From: Alteromonas macleodii ATCC 27126
Lineage (GTDB): Bacteria; Pseudomonadota; Gammaproteobacteria; Enterobacterales; Alteromonadaceae
Direction of reading: 5' to 3'
Length of the DNA: 64,000 bases
NCBI RefSeq assembly: GCF_000172635.2
Contig: NC_018632.1
Location: 4,278,001 to 4,342,000 of the forward strand
Positions 8,286 to 17,616 of the stretch are shown piece by piece. Position 1 is the first letter of the stretch. Every line of letters begins with the position of its first letter. The notes beneath the pieces were generated by a model. The model saw nothing but the letters and a program-made list of their open reading frames with translations, made no database searches and was not told where the DNA came from. Both the position numbers and the translations under genes were made by a program.

Positions 8286-8849
8286 TTAAGCGGCAAGAAT
8301 GTTGATCAGCTCAGCAAACGTAGGGCGGCCCTGTATATCAAGCGGCAAACGCAGCTCTCTAGCAATGTCACTCACGCTGATTACGCCACGAATTTCATGG
8401 CTGTCTCTGTCCATGACAAGGCAATGGTGCTGCCCGTAGTCTTTGAGTGTTTCTATCACGTCCCCCACTGATGAACGTATTAGCTCACTGAAATCGAACG
8501 ACATGAGCGAGGTTTTAGGACGCATGAAATCATGAACAGTGAGCTCTTCTCGCTTAATCTTAAGCTCGCTCACACGCTGAATGATTTGCTGTTCACCGAC
8601 ATCGTGACTGGTCACAATACCAATGAAACGGTTCTCACTGTTTACCACCAGCATCATACGAACATGAGACTGACGCATAATCGACTCTATTTTCGTCGCT
8701 GGAGTTCGAGCATCAATAACGTGTGGTAAGTGCTGCTTAAAGTCAGTGAAGACCGCCATAGCAGATGATTTTACAGTAATGGTGTTTTCAACAACCGGCC
8801 ATGCCAATGTATCGATAGCTTCGGTTTTATATAGATTTAAGGCGTGCAT
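8286..8849 (-). CDS. Tandem CBS-domain protein
   Basis: The 187-residue protein carries two CBS motifs that form one Bateman module. The first is at about residues 45-95 (DARTPATKIESIMRQ, then VNSENRFIGIVTSHDV). The second is at about 110-170 (LIRSSVGDVIETLKDYGQ, then HEIRGVISVSDIAREL). Such modules bind adenine nucleotides and regulate partner proteins. No effector domain is fused here, so it must act on another protein. The start is preceded by an AGGAGAAAG-like site on the minus strand. Soluble, cytoplasmic. Specific target unknown. Confidence 0.85.
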   Translation of the reverse strand: MHALNLYKTEAIDTLAWPVVENTITVKSSAMAVFTDFKQHLPHVIDARTPATKIESIMRQSHVRMMLVVNSENRFIGIVTSHDVGEQQIIQRVSELKIKREELTVHDFMRPKTSLMSFDFSELIRSSVGDVIETLKDYGQHHCLVMDRDSHEIRGVISVSDIARELRLPLDIQGRPTFAELINILAA

Positions 8850-8892
8850 ACCTTTCTCCTAATCAAAAATAAAAAATTCAGTTTTTTAATGA

Positions 8893-9216
8893 TTAAGTGA
8901 AAGAAGGTGGCCCTCGAATGATGTTATCGCGCTGCCTAGTAAAAGCTTTTGCATCAATCGTTTTTCCAGCCGAAAACCGGTATTTTTCCAAGCCGCTGGT
9001 GATGTCGACAAACGAAATGCCATCATCAATGTCGTCGTCAGATACTTCAAAAGCGGTGCTTTCCCATTCGCTAATGAGGGTTGAGAGCGTATTTGCACTG
9101 TTCGACTGCCCCGCAATATTTTGCACACTTCTCCCCTCTCCCAATACGGAGACGGATACTAGTGATGAAAATAACGCTGGCAGAATAACGGCCAACAAAA
9201 CGTACGAAACGCGCAA
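8893..9216 (-). CDS. Small exported hypothetical protein
   Basis: The likely start is the TTG at 9216, about 9 bases after AGAGG. A TTG at 9225 abuts that ribosome site and is less likely. The product, about 107 residues, opens with a clear signal peptide (VSYVLLAVILPALFSSLV). It continues as a short acidic/polar domain (FEVSDDDIDDGISFVDI). No family recognised. An overlapping plus-strand frame is treated as its shadow because it lacks a signal or ribosome site. Confidence 0.5.
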   Translation of the reverse strand: MRVSYVLLAVILPALFSSLVSVSVLGEGRSVQNIAGQSNSANTLSTLISEWESTAFEVSDDDIDDGISFVDITSGLEKYRFSAGKTIDAKAFTRQRDNIIRGPPSFT

Positions 9217-9585
9217 AGCGTACAACCTCTACTGAACTAAACAACATTGAAGCAAAGCAGTCACTTTTGTTACTGCCTATTTAAACTATAAGAGTATTTA
9301 GCGCGTTTAATAGAGGTGTTTAGCGCATTTTATCGACCATTAAACGACGCGTCTTCGAAAACTAACCGTGTCGCGACTCAGGTTTGGTGGGTTGTTTGCT
9401 GTACATTCGTTCTAAAAACAAGAACGAACACTCCCATTAAATGTGATGTTTAGCCAACGTAATTAGAAATACACTAGATTCAACTGATCCATAAGGTGTT
9501 TTTCAGCGGTCATTTAGCGTTTGAGATAACGCATTAACTGAAGGTCTAAACAACCTGATTGCAAGTAAGTAATAACGGAAGTGAT
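9217..9585. promoter_or_regulatory. Divergent promoter region with TTTAGCGC repeats
   Basis: This gap lies between a leftward small gene and the cytochrome b561 gene. The motif TTTAGCGCGTTT/TTTAGCGCATTT occurs at 9298 and 9321. A shorter copy, TTTAGCG, lies at 9513. These may be operator half-sites. No gene is seen. Confidence 0.35.
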
Positions 9586-10113
9586 ATGAAACCAAGATGG
9601 TCCAGACCTATAGTTATTTTGCATTGGATATCTGCCATTGCCATTGTCGGCATGTTTGCTTCAGGGCTGTGGATGGTCGACCTCACATATTACAGCGACT
9701 GGTATAAGACGGCACCGCATTGGCACAAGAGTGTTGGATTAATTTTGCTTGCCATCACTGTTATTCGCTTAGTCACGCGCGTTGTTACTTCACGGCCGCC
9801 GTCACATGGCACCCCGTTAGAAAAAAGGTTAAGTCGCATAGGTCATGGGCTTTTGTACACCTTGATTATCATGCTATTCGCGAGCGGCTATTTAATTTCA
9901 ACGGCCGATGGAAGAAGCATCGACGTATTTAATTGGTTTTCTGTACCTGCAATGGGCGAGTTCTTTGAAAATCAAGAAGACATTGCAGGAGAGGCCCATT
10001 TTTATATTGCGTGGTCAGTGATTGTATTGGCGATCATTCACGCGCTGGCTGCGCTGAAACACCACTTTATTAGTAACGATGACACACTGAAGCAGATGTT
10101 ACGGCTTCGATGA
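9586..10113 (+). CDS. Cytochrome b561-family di-heme membrane protein
   Basis: ATG 9586 is preceded by GGAAG. A TTG at 9559 would only add nine residues. The 175-residue protein has four transmembrane helices and the bacterial b561 heme-ligand histidines. The first is in [14 protein letters not shown] near residue 14, another in [10 protein letters not shown] near 45. The rest are in the last two helices ([25 protein letters not shown]). It moves electrons between quinol and a periplasmic acceptor. The YceI gene follows after 22 bases, an arrangement seen widely. The two are probably one operon ending at the terminator at 10745. Confidence 0.9.
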   Translation: MKPRWSRPIVILHWISAIAIVGMFASGLWMVDLTYYSDWYKTAPHWHKSVGLILLAITVIRLVTRVVTSRPPSHGTPLEKRLSRIGHGLLYTLIIMLFASGYLISTADGRSIDVFNWFSVPAMGEFFENQEDIAGEAHFYIAWSVIVLAIIHALAALKHHFISNDDTLKQMLRLR

Positions 10114-10135
10114 TATTGAGAAGAAAGGAGAAATG

Positions 10136-10702
10136 ATGAAGAAGTTAACACTTGCCCTGGCCGCTGCGCTGTCTTTAAGCACCGCTAACGCCGCAGATTA
10201 TGTGATTGATAGCAAAGGCGCCCACGCGTCTATCAACTTTAAAATTCAACACTTGGGCTACTCGTGGCTTACTGGTCGCTTCAACGATTTTAAAGGTACT
10301 TTTAGTTACGACGACGCAGCACCTAGTGCAGCAAAAATTATGGTGACTATCGATACCGACAGTATCGACTCAAACCACGCAGAGCGTGACAAGCACCTTA
10401 AGAGCGACGATTTCTTAAACGTTGACGACTTTCCAGAGGCGAAGTTTGTCAGCACAAAAATTGTCGATAAAGGCAATGGCATGATGGATGTAATGGGTGA
10501 CTTCACGCTTCATGGTGTGACAAAGCCTATTACAATTGAAGCCAAAAAGATTGGCGAAGGCAAAGACCCATGGGGCGGCTATCGTGCAGGCTTTATGGGC
10601 ACAACGACGATTGCACTTAAAGATTATGGCATCGACTATGATTTAGGCCCAGCATCGCAGACGGTAGAATTAGAGCTTCACGTTGAAGGCGTGAAACAAT
10701 AG
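10136..10702 (+). CDS. YceI family periplasmic isoprenoid-binding protein
   Basis: The product has a signal peptide (residues 1-20, ending TANAAD) and a lipocalin-like YceI domain covering the rest. Typical segments are [20 protein letters not shown] at the start and [14 protein letters not shown] in the middle. YceI proteins bind a long polyprenyl chain in a beta-barrel. The second of two adjacent ATGs (10136) has the better spacing from AAGGAG. It follows cytochrome b561 as an operon partner, which suggests a role in quinone-like lipid handling at the membrane. Confidence 0.92.
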   Translation: MKKLTLALAAALSLSTANAADYVIDSKGAHASINFKIQHLGYSWLTGRFNDFKGTFSYDDAAPSAAKIMVTIDTDSIDSNHAERDKHLKSDDFLNVDDFPEAKFVSTKIVDKGNGMMDVMGDFTLHGVTKPITIEAKKIGEGKDPWGGYRAGFMGTTTIALKDYGIDYDLGPASQTVELELHVEGVKQ

Positions 10703-10744
10703 CTATTTACATTTAGTCCCAGCGAACTAAATTTATGATTTAAG

Positions 10745-10770
10745 AAAGCCCCAAACATGGGGCTTTTTTT
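10745..10770. terminator. Bidirectional rho-independent terminator
   Basis: AAGCCCC and GGGGCTT arms enclose a 6-nt loop, followed by a run of eight T on the plus strand. It ends the b561-yceI operon and also sits just beyond the stop of the convergent NADH dehydrogenase gene. Confidence 0.85.
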
Positions 10771-10778
10771 ACATGTGG

Positions 10779-12071
10779 TTAGTGAAGCTTCAGCTTAGGG
10801 CTGATGGCCTGACTTAACTTCTTCACAAGGAGCTTTAGAGCACCTTTAATTTTTCCGTGTACTGCAAACTGGTGCATATTATACAAAGAAACGTAAACCA
10901 ACTTAGCTAGACGCCCTTCAATGAACATACTGCTGTTTGACAGTGAGCCCATTAAGCTTCCAACAGTGCTGTATTTACTTAAGTGAACCAAGGATCCATA
11001 GTCCTTGTAAGTAAAATCTTTCGTGTCTTTTTGATTAAATAACGACGTTATATTATGCGCAACAATATCCGCCATTTGGTGGGCAGACTGCGCTCGAGGC
11101 GGCACCCACTTCCCATTTTCCTGCTGGAAACCGCAGCAATCGCCTAGCACCCAAATATTCTTATGAGATGAACTGCGAAGCTGCTTATCAACAAGAATTT
11201 GATTGGCTCTGTTCGTTTCAAAAAGCGCAAGCTTTGTTATGAAGTCCGGTGCTTTCACCCCCGCAGCCCACACCATTAAATCAGCGTCAATCCGACCACC
11301 GTCTTTTGTGATCAGCCCTTTCGCGTCGGCTTCTGCCACCATGGTTTGCTCTTTAATGTCTACGCCCAACTTATGCAGCGCTTTTCTTGCAGAGTTTGCT
11401 ATACGCTCAGGTAGCGCAGGCAATATACGCTCTCCCGCTTCTACGATCGTAATCTTAAGACGAGAAGCTGACATGTCTGGCATTCCGTACGCCTTGGACA
11501 AATTCGCCACATGGTGAAGTTGAGCGGCTAGCTCAGTACCTGTTGCTCCTGCCCCGACAATAGCGACATCAATTCTGGCGTCTTTATCTTCTTGCTGATT
11601 GATGCGGATTAGCTGATTAAGAAGCGCTCTGTGAAAACGTTCAGCTTGCTTTAACGAGTCAAGAAAGTAGCAATGCTCAGCAACGCCAGGTGTGCCAAAG
11701 TCGTTACTCACGCTGCCAACCGCCAGCACTAACTGGTCATAATGAATCTCGCGTTCAGGTAAAACCTGAGTCCCTTCTTCATCGATTAAAGGCGACAAGG
11801 TTATGGTTTGCGCTTGCGCGTTAAGCGAGCACATTTCACCTAATTGAAAGCGGTAGTGGTGAGCTGCAGCGTGGATGGCGTAGTCCACACCGTCTGAATG
11901 CTTATCAATTACACCGGCGGCCACTTCGTGTAATAGCGGCTTCCAGATATGGGTTCGACTGCGGTCGACGAGGGTAATTTCGGCTTGTTTCTTTCTCCCG
12001 AGGGTGCGGCTTAAGCGACTGGCTAATTCAAGACCACCAGCACCGCCACCAACAATTACTATTTTTTGCAT
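10779..12071 (-). CDS. ndh: Type II NADH:quinone oxidoreductase (NDH-2)
   Basis: This single-subunit flavoenzyme oxidises NADH and reduces quinone without pumping protons. The ATG at 12071 places the FAD-binding GGGAGG motif at residues 8-13 (IVIVGGGAGGLELA). The NAD-binding glycine motif appears near residue 170 (VAIVGAGATGTELAAQL). The conserved GDCCGFQ segment, contacting FAD, is near 310. The C-terminal amphipathic, basic stretch (KIKGALKLLVKKLSQAI) fits membrane attachment. About 430 residues is the family norm. A TTG at 12089 is an unlikely longer start. Confidence 0.9.
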   Translation of the reverse strand: MQKIVIVGGGAGGLELASRLSRTLGRKKQAEITLVDRSRTHIWKPLLHEVAAGVIDKHSDGVDYAIHAAAHHYRFQLGEMCSLNAQAQTITLSPLIDEEGTQVLPEREIHYDQLVLAVGSVSNDFGTPGVAEHCYFLDSLKQAERFHRALLNQLIRINQQEDKDARIDVAIVGAGATGTELAAQLHHVANLSKAYGMPDMSASRLKITIVEAGERILPALPERIANSARKALHKLGVDIKEQTMVAEADAKGLITKDGGRIDADLMVWAAGVKAPDFITKLALFETNRANQILVDKQLRSSSHKNIWVLGDCCGFQQENGKWVPPRAQSAHQMADIVAHNITSLFNQKDTKDFTYKDYGSLVHLSKYSTVGSLMGSLSNSSMFIEGRLAKLVYVSLYNMHQFAVHGKIKGALKLLVKKLSQAISPKLKLH

Positions 12072-12256
12072 GGGTATACCTATTAACAATCATTCCACGT
12101 ATGTCGCCTGACCTTTCCAAGCGCTATACATGGCGTGACTGAGACCCATGCTGATGCCTACAGACTACGCCTAATGCCGCTGGGGTACAAGCAAATCACG
12201 GCAATAGTCTGTATTTTCAAGATTAATAATTATCTATTATGGCTGCTTATTTGAAG

Positions 12257-14326
12257 CTATAACGTGAACGATGCCGTTATCATGAAGTTTCGAGGCCGCC
12301 CAGGAAAGTAGCGAGGTCCTGTGAAGCTAGTAAAATCAGCGCGTTCAGCGTAGTCCGTATCAAATACATTGTTAACCCGCGCATACAATGTGACGTCTTC
12401 GTTCACGCTGTAGCGTACGCGCGCATGTACCAAGTCATGCCCCTCGTACTCGTTGAGATTTTCAGCGTCGGTGAAATAGCTCGAAACATGCTGCCACTCT
12501 AGCTGCGTTTGTACTTTGCTCGACATCTCAAAGCTTAAACGAGCGTTAAACTGAAGCTTTGGCGCAGTATCAATATCATTACCTTTAATGTCTTGTTCAC
12601 CTGAGAGCTGACTGTGCTCGTAGGTATGCCTTGCGTATGTACCAGCAAAATCTAAGCGCAGTATATCGCTTAACGGTTGGTCAAAAGTAAGCTCTACGCC
12701 TCTATGCCACGTTTCGCCGTTGCTTACGTTGAAAAAGTCGCTGTCGCGGTAAATCACATTATCTTTTTGTAGGCTGTAAAGGCTAAGCGTATAGCTGCCG
12801 TCAAATAGTGTTCCTGTAACGCCCATCTCGATATTATCGGCCGTTACCGAGTCAAGATCAGTAACAGTTTGTGCACGCTGCAAACGATACAGCTCTGTTG
12901 CCTGAGGCGCGCGATAGCCTCTTGCGATGCCGCCAAATAACTGGGTTTGAGGGTTAAGTTGATAACGAAGTGAAAGCTTCGGACTAAAGTTATCAAAATC
13001 ATTTTCGCTGTCTGCTGGTCTGGAATATCTGCAGCCGCCAAAACCGCACTGCGTGCCATCCTCGCGAACACGACCAACATTCATATTGTTGGTGTAGTCG
13101 TATTGCATAGACTCAAAGCGCCCGCCGACAGAAATAGCCCAACGCTCAGCTTGCCAATTGAAGGTAAAGAAAGGCGCAAGTAGCGTGGCATCTACATCAT
13201 AATCATAGTGCTTTCCTACAGGTATGGTTTCAACCAAAAAGGCAGACCCTTCTGTGGCGCTGTCTTGTGACTGGGTTAATTCACCTTCTGTGTATTCTAC
13301 GTCTAATCCTATATCTGCACTTAGGCTGTCATTAATGACGTAATTGAACTGAGACAGCACACCAACGCCTTTTTGGGCATTCGTTTCAAGGGGTTTGCCT
13401 GGAAGAAAATGCATTCTAAAACGCATGTCCTGGTTGCGTAAGTAAGGTGTAATCGACAGTGCATGACCACCGCTAAAGCTTGTATCGAACTTGCTCCATA
13501 GCCTAAAACTTTCTGCTTTTCGAAACGCTTCGGGGTTTGGGTTGCTTTTGGCTATTTGTGTATTTTTGTAGCTTTCAAACCCTTCGATGTAGCCGGCAGT
13601 TTCTTGGTCCAGATGGGTATAGGTAAGGCCGCTCGTGATAACCGTGCTGTCCCACTCTAGCCTGTGGCGAAGCGAGACTTTCTCTTGGTCAACGCCCTCT
13701 TCATTTCGATATCCTGTATCTCTGGTAACACTGGCGGCGATACCCACGCCACTGTGACCAAAGTCTTTCCCTTCTTTAAGCTTTACGCGATGAAACCCAT
13801 AAGACCCGTAATCAACGCTAAGCTCTCCGTCGCCTTGGGTTGTGTCAGGGGTAATCACATTAATCACACCATGTATCGCATTAGAGCCATAAAGCGCTGA
13901 CGCAGGGCCTTTTATCACGTCAATACGCTGTGCAATTTCACCGTGTGCTTCAAACAGCTCATTAATATTGCAAAAACCTGCTGCGCGCAACGCAATACCG
14001 TCTTCTGCTGCTAAAATTCCGCCGCACGCGCCAGCGCCGGTTAACACTGGCGAACGAAGGGCAGGTAAATACTCTTGCCCATTGCCCCGCTGTACGCCGG
14101 CACCCGCAATGTAATTCAGCGACTCTTGGATATGTTGAAATGAAAGCAGCGAAAGCGTTTCTTCTGAAATAGACGACACTGCATAACCGGAAGCATTCAT
14201 ATTTCCCTGTATACGAGAAGACGTGGTCTCAATTCTTTCTATTTCATTGGTTTGTTGAGCGATGGCTGCATGCGATAGCAGAGACACAGCTAGCAACGAC
14301 AGAGGAAAGCTTGGGGCAAAGCGCAT
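12257..14326 (-). CDS. TonB-dependent outer-membrane receptor
   Basis: The 689-residue protein has a signal peptide ending in AIAQQ and a TonB-box-like start (IERIETTSSR). The plug domain is at about 35-155 (GEIAQRIDVIKGPASALYGS is diagnostic). A 22-strand barrel ends in the terminal FTL pattern. Two Cys in the plug (GAGACGG and AAGFCN) may form a disulfide, as may the pair in TQCGFGGCRY of an extracellular loop. The substrate is not evident. Candidates are iron chelates or other scarce solutes. No Fur box was sought beyond the upstream gap. The gene is single and divergent from a DUF2721 gene. Confidence 0.92.
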   Translation of the reverse strand: MRFAPSFPLSLLAVSLLSHAAIAQQTNEIERIETTSSRIQGNMNASGYAVSSISEETLSLLSFQHIQESLNYIAGAGVQRGNGQEYLPALRSPVLTGAGACGGILAAEDGIALRAAGFCNINELFEAHGEIAQRIDVIKGPASALYGSNAIHGVINVITPDTTQGDGELSVDYGSYGFHRVKLKEGKDFGHSGVGIAASVTRDTGYRNEEGVDQEKVSLRHRLEWDSTVITSGLTYTHLDQETAGYIEGFESYKNTQIAKSNPNPEAFRKAESFRLWSKFDTSFSGGHALSITPYLRNQDMRFRMHFLPGKPLETNAQKGVGVLSQFNYVINDSLSADIGLDVEYTEGELTQSQDSATEGSAFLVETIPVGKHYDYDVDATLLAPFFTFNWQAERWAISVGGRFESMQYDYTNNMNVGRVREDGTQCGFGGCRYSRPADSENDFDNFSPKLSLRYQLNPQTQLFGGIARGYRAPQATELYRLQRAQTVTDLDSVTADNIEMGVTGTLFDGSYTLSLYSLQKDNVIYRDSDFFNVSNGETWHRGVELTFDQPLSDILRLDFAGTYARHTYEHSQLSGEQDIKGNDIDTAPKLQFNARLSFEMSSKVQTQLEWQHVSSYFTDAENLNEYEGHDLVHARVRYSVNEDVTLYARVNNVFDTDYAERADFTSFTGPRYFPGRPRNFMITASFTL

Positions 14327-14641
14327 TATCTATCCTTATGATGACAAAATGTTTTTTTAGCAACTGATGCTAGTGTATCGTTAATTTAGGCAAGAATGGG
14401 TTAAAACTCGCTAAACTGTTGCGGCATTTTGACAATTACGTCATATCTCTGATTTAAGCGTTGGCGTAGACGTTGCAGTTCGCAGACTTTACTGTCACAA
14501 CACAAGTCTTAGTTTTATACACTATTTCTAATTTACGTGTATCTAACGCATATAGACTGGCAGTACGTTAGTAGATTGCAGCAATGGGTTAACCACTCTT
14601 TGCCTGAGTAAAACACCAAACTTTGTTCGCTGGAGGAACCA
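14327..14641. promoter_or_regulatory. Divergent intergenic region
   Basis: This 315-bp gap holds the promoters of the TonB receptor and of the DUF2721 gene. No strong dyad or operator was recognised. The right end carries the GGAGG ribosome site used by the TTG start at 14642. Confidence 0.4.
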
Positions 14642-15085
14642 TTGGACACACTTATTCCTAGTCTTTCACAGCTTATCGAATTCGCTGTTGCCCCCGTATT
14701 TTTACTTACCGGTATTGCGGGCTTCCTCAATGTTATGTCGTCTCGGCTGGGCCGAATATCAGACAGGGTGAGGGTGGCAGAAAGACAGATTCATACCCTT
14801 TCAGACCCGCATATTGTCGATCGCTCAAAGAAAGAAATTAAGGTGCTATGGCGCAGGGTAAAAGTGATTAACTGGGCGATTGGGCTGTGTGTCGCCGCTG
14901 GACTAATGGTGTGTACCGTCATTATGGCGCTGTTTTCTGGGTCGCTATGGGTTGTCGATTTAAAAACACCAGTCATCGTATTGTTCATACTGGCTATGAT
15001 GTTTCTAATCAGTGCGCTCATTGTTTTTCTGGTTGAAGTAAAACTTGCGACAAATACCATAAATATGGTCAGAACCATTCGTTAG
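14642..15085 (+). CDS. DUF2721 family membrane protein
   Basis: The start is TTG at 14642, preceded by GGAGGAACCA. No ATG fits the family start. The 147-residue protein has three transmembrane helices: FAVAPVFLLTGIAGFLNVM, then VINWAIGLCVAAGLMVCTVIM, and VIVLFILAMMFLISALIVFL. A basic cytoplasmic loop (SSRLGRISDRVRVAERQ) lies between the first two. This layout is that of DUF2721 proteins, whose function is not established. Its terminator follows at 15149. Confidence 0.85.
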   Translation: MDTLIPSLSQLIEFAVAPVFLLTGIAGFLNVMSSRLGRISDRVRVAERQIHTLSDPHIVDRSKKEIKVLWRRVKVINWAIGLCVAAGLMVCTVIMALFSGSLWVVDLKTPVIVLFILAMMFLISALIVFLVEVKLATNTINMVRTIR

Positions 15086-15148
15086 CCACGTATCGACAAC
15101 GGCTTACTCGCTGGCGTTCAATTGATCCCATCAGCGACACACCAAAAA

Positions 15149-15196
15149 GGCGGATAGAGCGCAATGTTTACCTTCTCTATCCGCCTACTTATTTTT
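15149..15196 (+). terminator. Rho-independent terminator, DUF2721 gene
   Basis: An 11-bp perfect stem (GGCGGATAGAG / CTCTATCCGCC) with a 15-nt loop is followed by a T-rich stretch. It probably also stops leftward transcripts poorly, because the left flank has five A. Confidence 0.8.
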
Positions 15197-15279
15197 AGGC
15201 TGTCGCGATTGGCTTAGTTTTGAAACTAACATTCATATGCAAAGAAGCAACGTTGCCTCAATGTTTGCCATACTATCTA

Positions 15280-16290
15280 CTACTCGTCCTCAGCGAGTGT
15301 ATCTAATACAGAAAACAGAACGTTAGCGCCAATTCGCGACACTTCATCGTCGTACTTGTTCTCTACGTTAACGCCTTCTTGACCGCCAGCCAAATCACTA
15401 ATAGCTCGAACAATAATCCAGTCAACGTCGTTAACGGTACATACTTGACCTATTGCGGCTGACTCCATCTCAGTTACTTCGGCATTGAACACGTCTCTTG
15501 TCCACTTTCGATACTCGCGGTTATCCATAAAGACAGACCCGGTAATACCATTTCCGCCTACAAAGAGCTCGGCATCCCGCTCACCAAGCACGCGCTGCGT
15601 TGGCATAGTGCTCATAGCTTGTTTCGCCGCAGTTAAAAGACGCGGTGTCGCGCTGAAATAGGCGGTATCTTGTGGTTTATCCATCCCCTCTTTCACAATA
15701 AGCACTTCGTCAGGATGAATGAAGTGAAAGGGCTTATATTTTGGTGTGTGAGGATCTTTAGCGCGGCGTTCATCTTGCTCTTCAATGAACTTTGCATAAT
15801 ATTCAGGCAGTATGTATTCCCCCGGAGCATTCGGATCTTCATTGGTGTACACACTCTCATCATGGTAGTACCAACGCGCCGGAACAATGACGTCACCCGG
15901 TTGCCATTTTGGGTTAACCGCTCCCGCAATCCCCATGTAAACCACTTGCTTAACCGGAAAGTAATCCAACGCCATCTGCATAGTCATAGCAGCGTTTGCA
16001 ATGCTCATTCCAGTAGCGAATATTAATATTGGCTCGTCGTGATAGGTACCTATGCGATACGTAACGCCTTTGATGGTTGTGGTTGTGTGAATGGATGCAT
16101 TGGGATCTTGCTCAATACGATTAAGGATACCCTGCATTTCGGGTGCGTAGGCTACGGTAACAGCAGTAAACGCAGGCTGTGAGAACGCGGCGGGCCCGTA
16201 TGAAGCGCCATCGGACGTTTTAGTAGAAGTACAACCGCCCATCCACGAGGTGGAGAGCAGAACAATAATCATCAAAGTAAACTGTTTCAT
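15280..16290 (-). CDS. Exported MTA/SAH nucleosidase-like lipoprotein
   Basis: The 336-residue protein has a lipoprotein signal (MKQFTLMIIVLLSTSWMGGC, lipobox MGGC). A PNP/UDP phosphorylase-type fold follows. The motifs of 5'-methylthioadenosine/S-adenosylhomocysteine nucleosidases are visible: YMGIAGAVNP, a TEMESAAIGQV segment with the ribose-binding Glu pair, and the catalytic-loop Asp in RAISDLAGG. An insert of about 60 residues (YHDESVYTNEDPNA through HFIHPDEVL) sets it apart from cytosolic enzymes. It should act on nucleosides in the periplasm. The exact substrate is uncertain, since MTA and SAH are normally cytosolic. Confidence 0.8.
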   Translation of the reverse strand: MKQFTLMIIVLLSTSWMGGCTSTKTSDGASYGPAAFSQPAFTAVTVAYAPEMQGILNRIEQDPNASIHTTTTIKGVTYRIGTYHDEPILIFATGMSIANAAMTMQMALDYFPVKQVVYMGIAGAVNPKWQPGDVIVPARWYYHDESVYTNEDPNAPGEYILPEYYAKFIEEQDERRAKDPHTPKYKPFHFIHPDEVLIVKEGMDKPQDTAYFSATPRLLTAAKQAMSTMPTQRVLGERDAELFVGGNGITGSVFMDNREYRKWTRDVFNAEVTEMESAAIGQVCTVNDVDWIIVRAISDLAGGQEGVNVENKYDDEVSRIGANVLFSVLDTLAEDE

Positions 16291-16604
16291 TCGCGATTCT
16301 CAGCTGCATAGTTAGTGAATAGTTAAACTAGCACTTTAATCGGGCAAAGAAACGCTGGATTTCAATAATTTACCATTTAAAAACATAAAGAAAACATCTT
16401 TAAAACAAGGCGAGCTCCAAAATTACTTTTAGCTACAAATGCGAAGAGAATGCATAACTTTCCAATGTAAGCATTGCGTAAAGACCTGCTTCAAAAGCGT
16501 TCATCAACGTTAAAATACGGTAGAATTCGACTATTTCCGTCGTTAATTTGCTACAAATGAACAGTCAAAATACTGCGGCCAATAAAAAGGATTAACTAAG
16601 CGCC
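16291..16604. promoter_or_regulatory. Divergent promoter region
   Basis: This 314-bp A/T-rich gap lies between the leftward nucleosidase gene and the rightward LysR gene. LysR proteins often control their divergent neighbour, so an operator is plausible here. No clear T-N11-A dyad was singled out. Confidence 0.35.
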
Positions 16605-17489
16605 ATGAATACTAAATTACTTCGCTCTCTTCAGGTTTTTGTTGCAGTAACCGATAGCGGTAGCATGAGTGTAGCTGCGAGAGAGCTGCACATGACTGTC
16701 TCTGCTATTAGTCAGCAGTTAAGAAAGCTAGAACACGATATCGGCCTTAGCCTTTTTAACCGAAATACCCGAAGTTTGAGCCTAACGGAAGCAGGGCGCA
16801 TCTATTACGAAACCAGTAAGCAAATGCTACAAACCGCAGAACTTGCCCAGCAAAAAATTGAAAGTCTGCAGGATGATCCCACAGGTAAAATAAACATCAT
16901 TGCGCCGGAGGGTTTTGGCGGAGGACTGTTAAGCGAGCCACTGAAAAAGCTTTGTGAAGAATTTCCTAAAATAACTATTTCTTTAACCGTAACTGACGAG
17001 CCTAAAGACATTATCGCTTCCAGTGCCGATCTTGTTCTTTGCTTCGCCCCAGTATCAGATACAAATTTCAGCAGTTTGGTACTCGCGACCTGGAAGCGCA
17101 TTTTATGTGTCTCTGCAGACCATCCACTTGCAAACGAAACTCTGACTTCGCCTGAAGCGCTTAACGCGCATACATACATTGCTCACAGACATATTGAAGA
17201 ATACGTCATGAAGCACGAAAGCGAAGGCGAGTATGAATTGGATACACAACGCATTGATGTCAACTCAATGCAGACATTGATTAAACTTACTCAAGATAGT
17301 GTTGGCTATGCGGTTCTTCCCGAACCAGAAGTGAGACATCTATTAAAGTCTGGTGAAATGAAGCAGCTCTTCACTGACTGGGAGTTACCAGATTATACGG
17401 TTTATGCGGTTACACCGAAAAGGGAGCTAATGCCTGCAAAAATCGGCGCAGCAATTACATGTCTTCAAGATTTATTTGCGCAAATTTAG
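16605..17489 (+). CDS. LysR family transcriptional regulator
   Basis: The 294-residue regulator has the standard winged helix-turn-helix at residues 5-65 (VAVTDSGSMSVAARELHMTV, then ISQQLRKLEHDIG and LFNRNTRSLSLTEAG). The periplasmic-binding-like effector domain runs from about 95 to 294. Length and layout are typical of the CrgA/AaeR-type branch. It may regulate the divergent nucleosidase lipoprotein. The effector is unknown. The terminator at 17569 lies between it and the convergent porin gene. Confidence 0.9.
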   Translation: MNTKLLRSLQVFVAVTDSGSMSVAARELHMTVSAISQQLRKLEHDIGLSLFNRNTRSLSLTEAGRIYYETSKQMLQTAELAQQKIESLQDDPTGKINIIAPEGFGGGLLSEPLKKLCEEFPKITISLTVTDEPKDIIASSADLVLCFAPVSDTNFSSLVLATWKRILCVSADHPLANETLTSPEALNAHTYIAHRHIEEYVMKHESEGEYELDTQRIDVNSMQTLIKLTQDSVGYAVLPEPEVRHLLKSGEMKQLFTDWELPDYTVYAVTPKRELMPAKIGAAITCLQDLFAQI

Positions 17490-17568
17490 TCGTTAAACAG
17501 CGCACAAGAACCCCATCGCACATAAAAAATGCGACGTTATACCAGTGTGCATAGGTCATTACCAAAAA

Positions 17569-17592
17569 GGCAGCGTAAATACGCTGCCTTTC
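17569..17592. terminator. Bidirectional terminator
   Basis: An 8-bp perfect stem (GGCAGCGT / ACGCTGCC) with an AAAT loop is flanked by AAAAA on the left and TTTCTT on the right. It serves both the LysR gene and the convergent FadL-type gene. Confidence 0.8.
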
Positions 17593-17616
17593 TTATTTAA
17601 CTTGGCTTCTTTGAAA

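Noticed and set aside
8897..9235. 112-residue plus-strand frame overlapping the small exported protein
   Set aside because: No ribosome site or signal; the minus-strand frame has a clear signal peptide.
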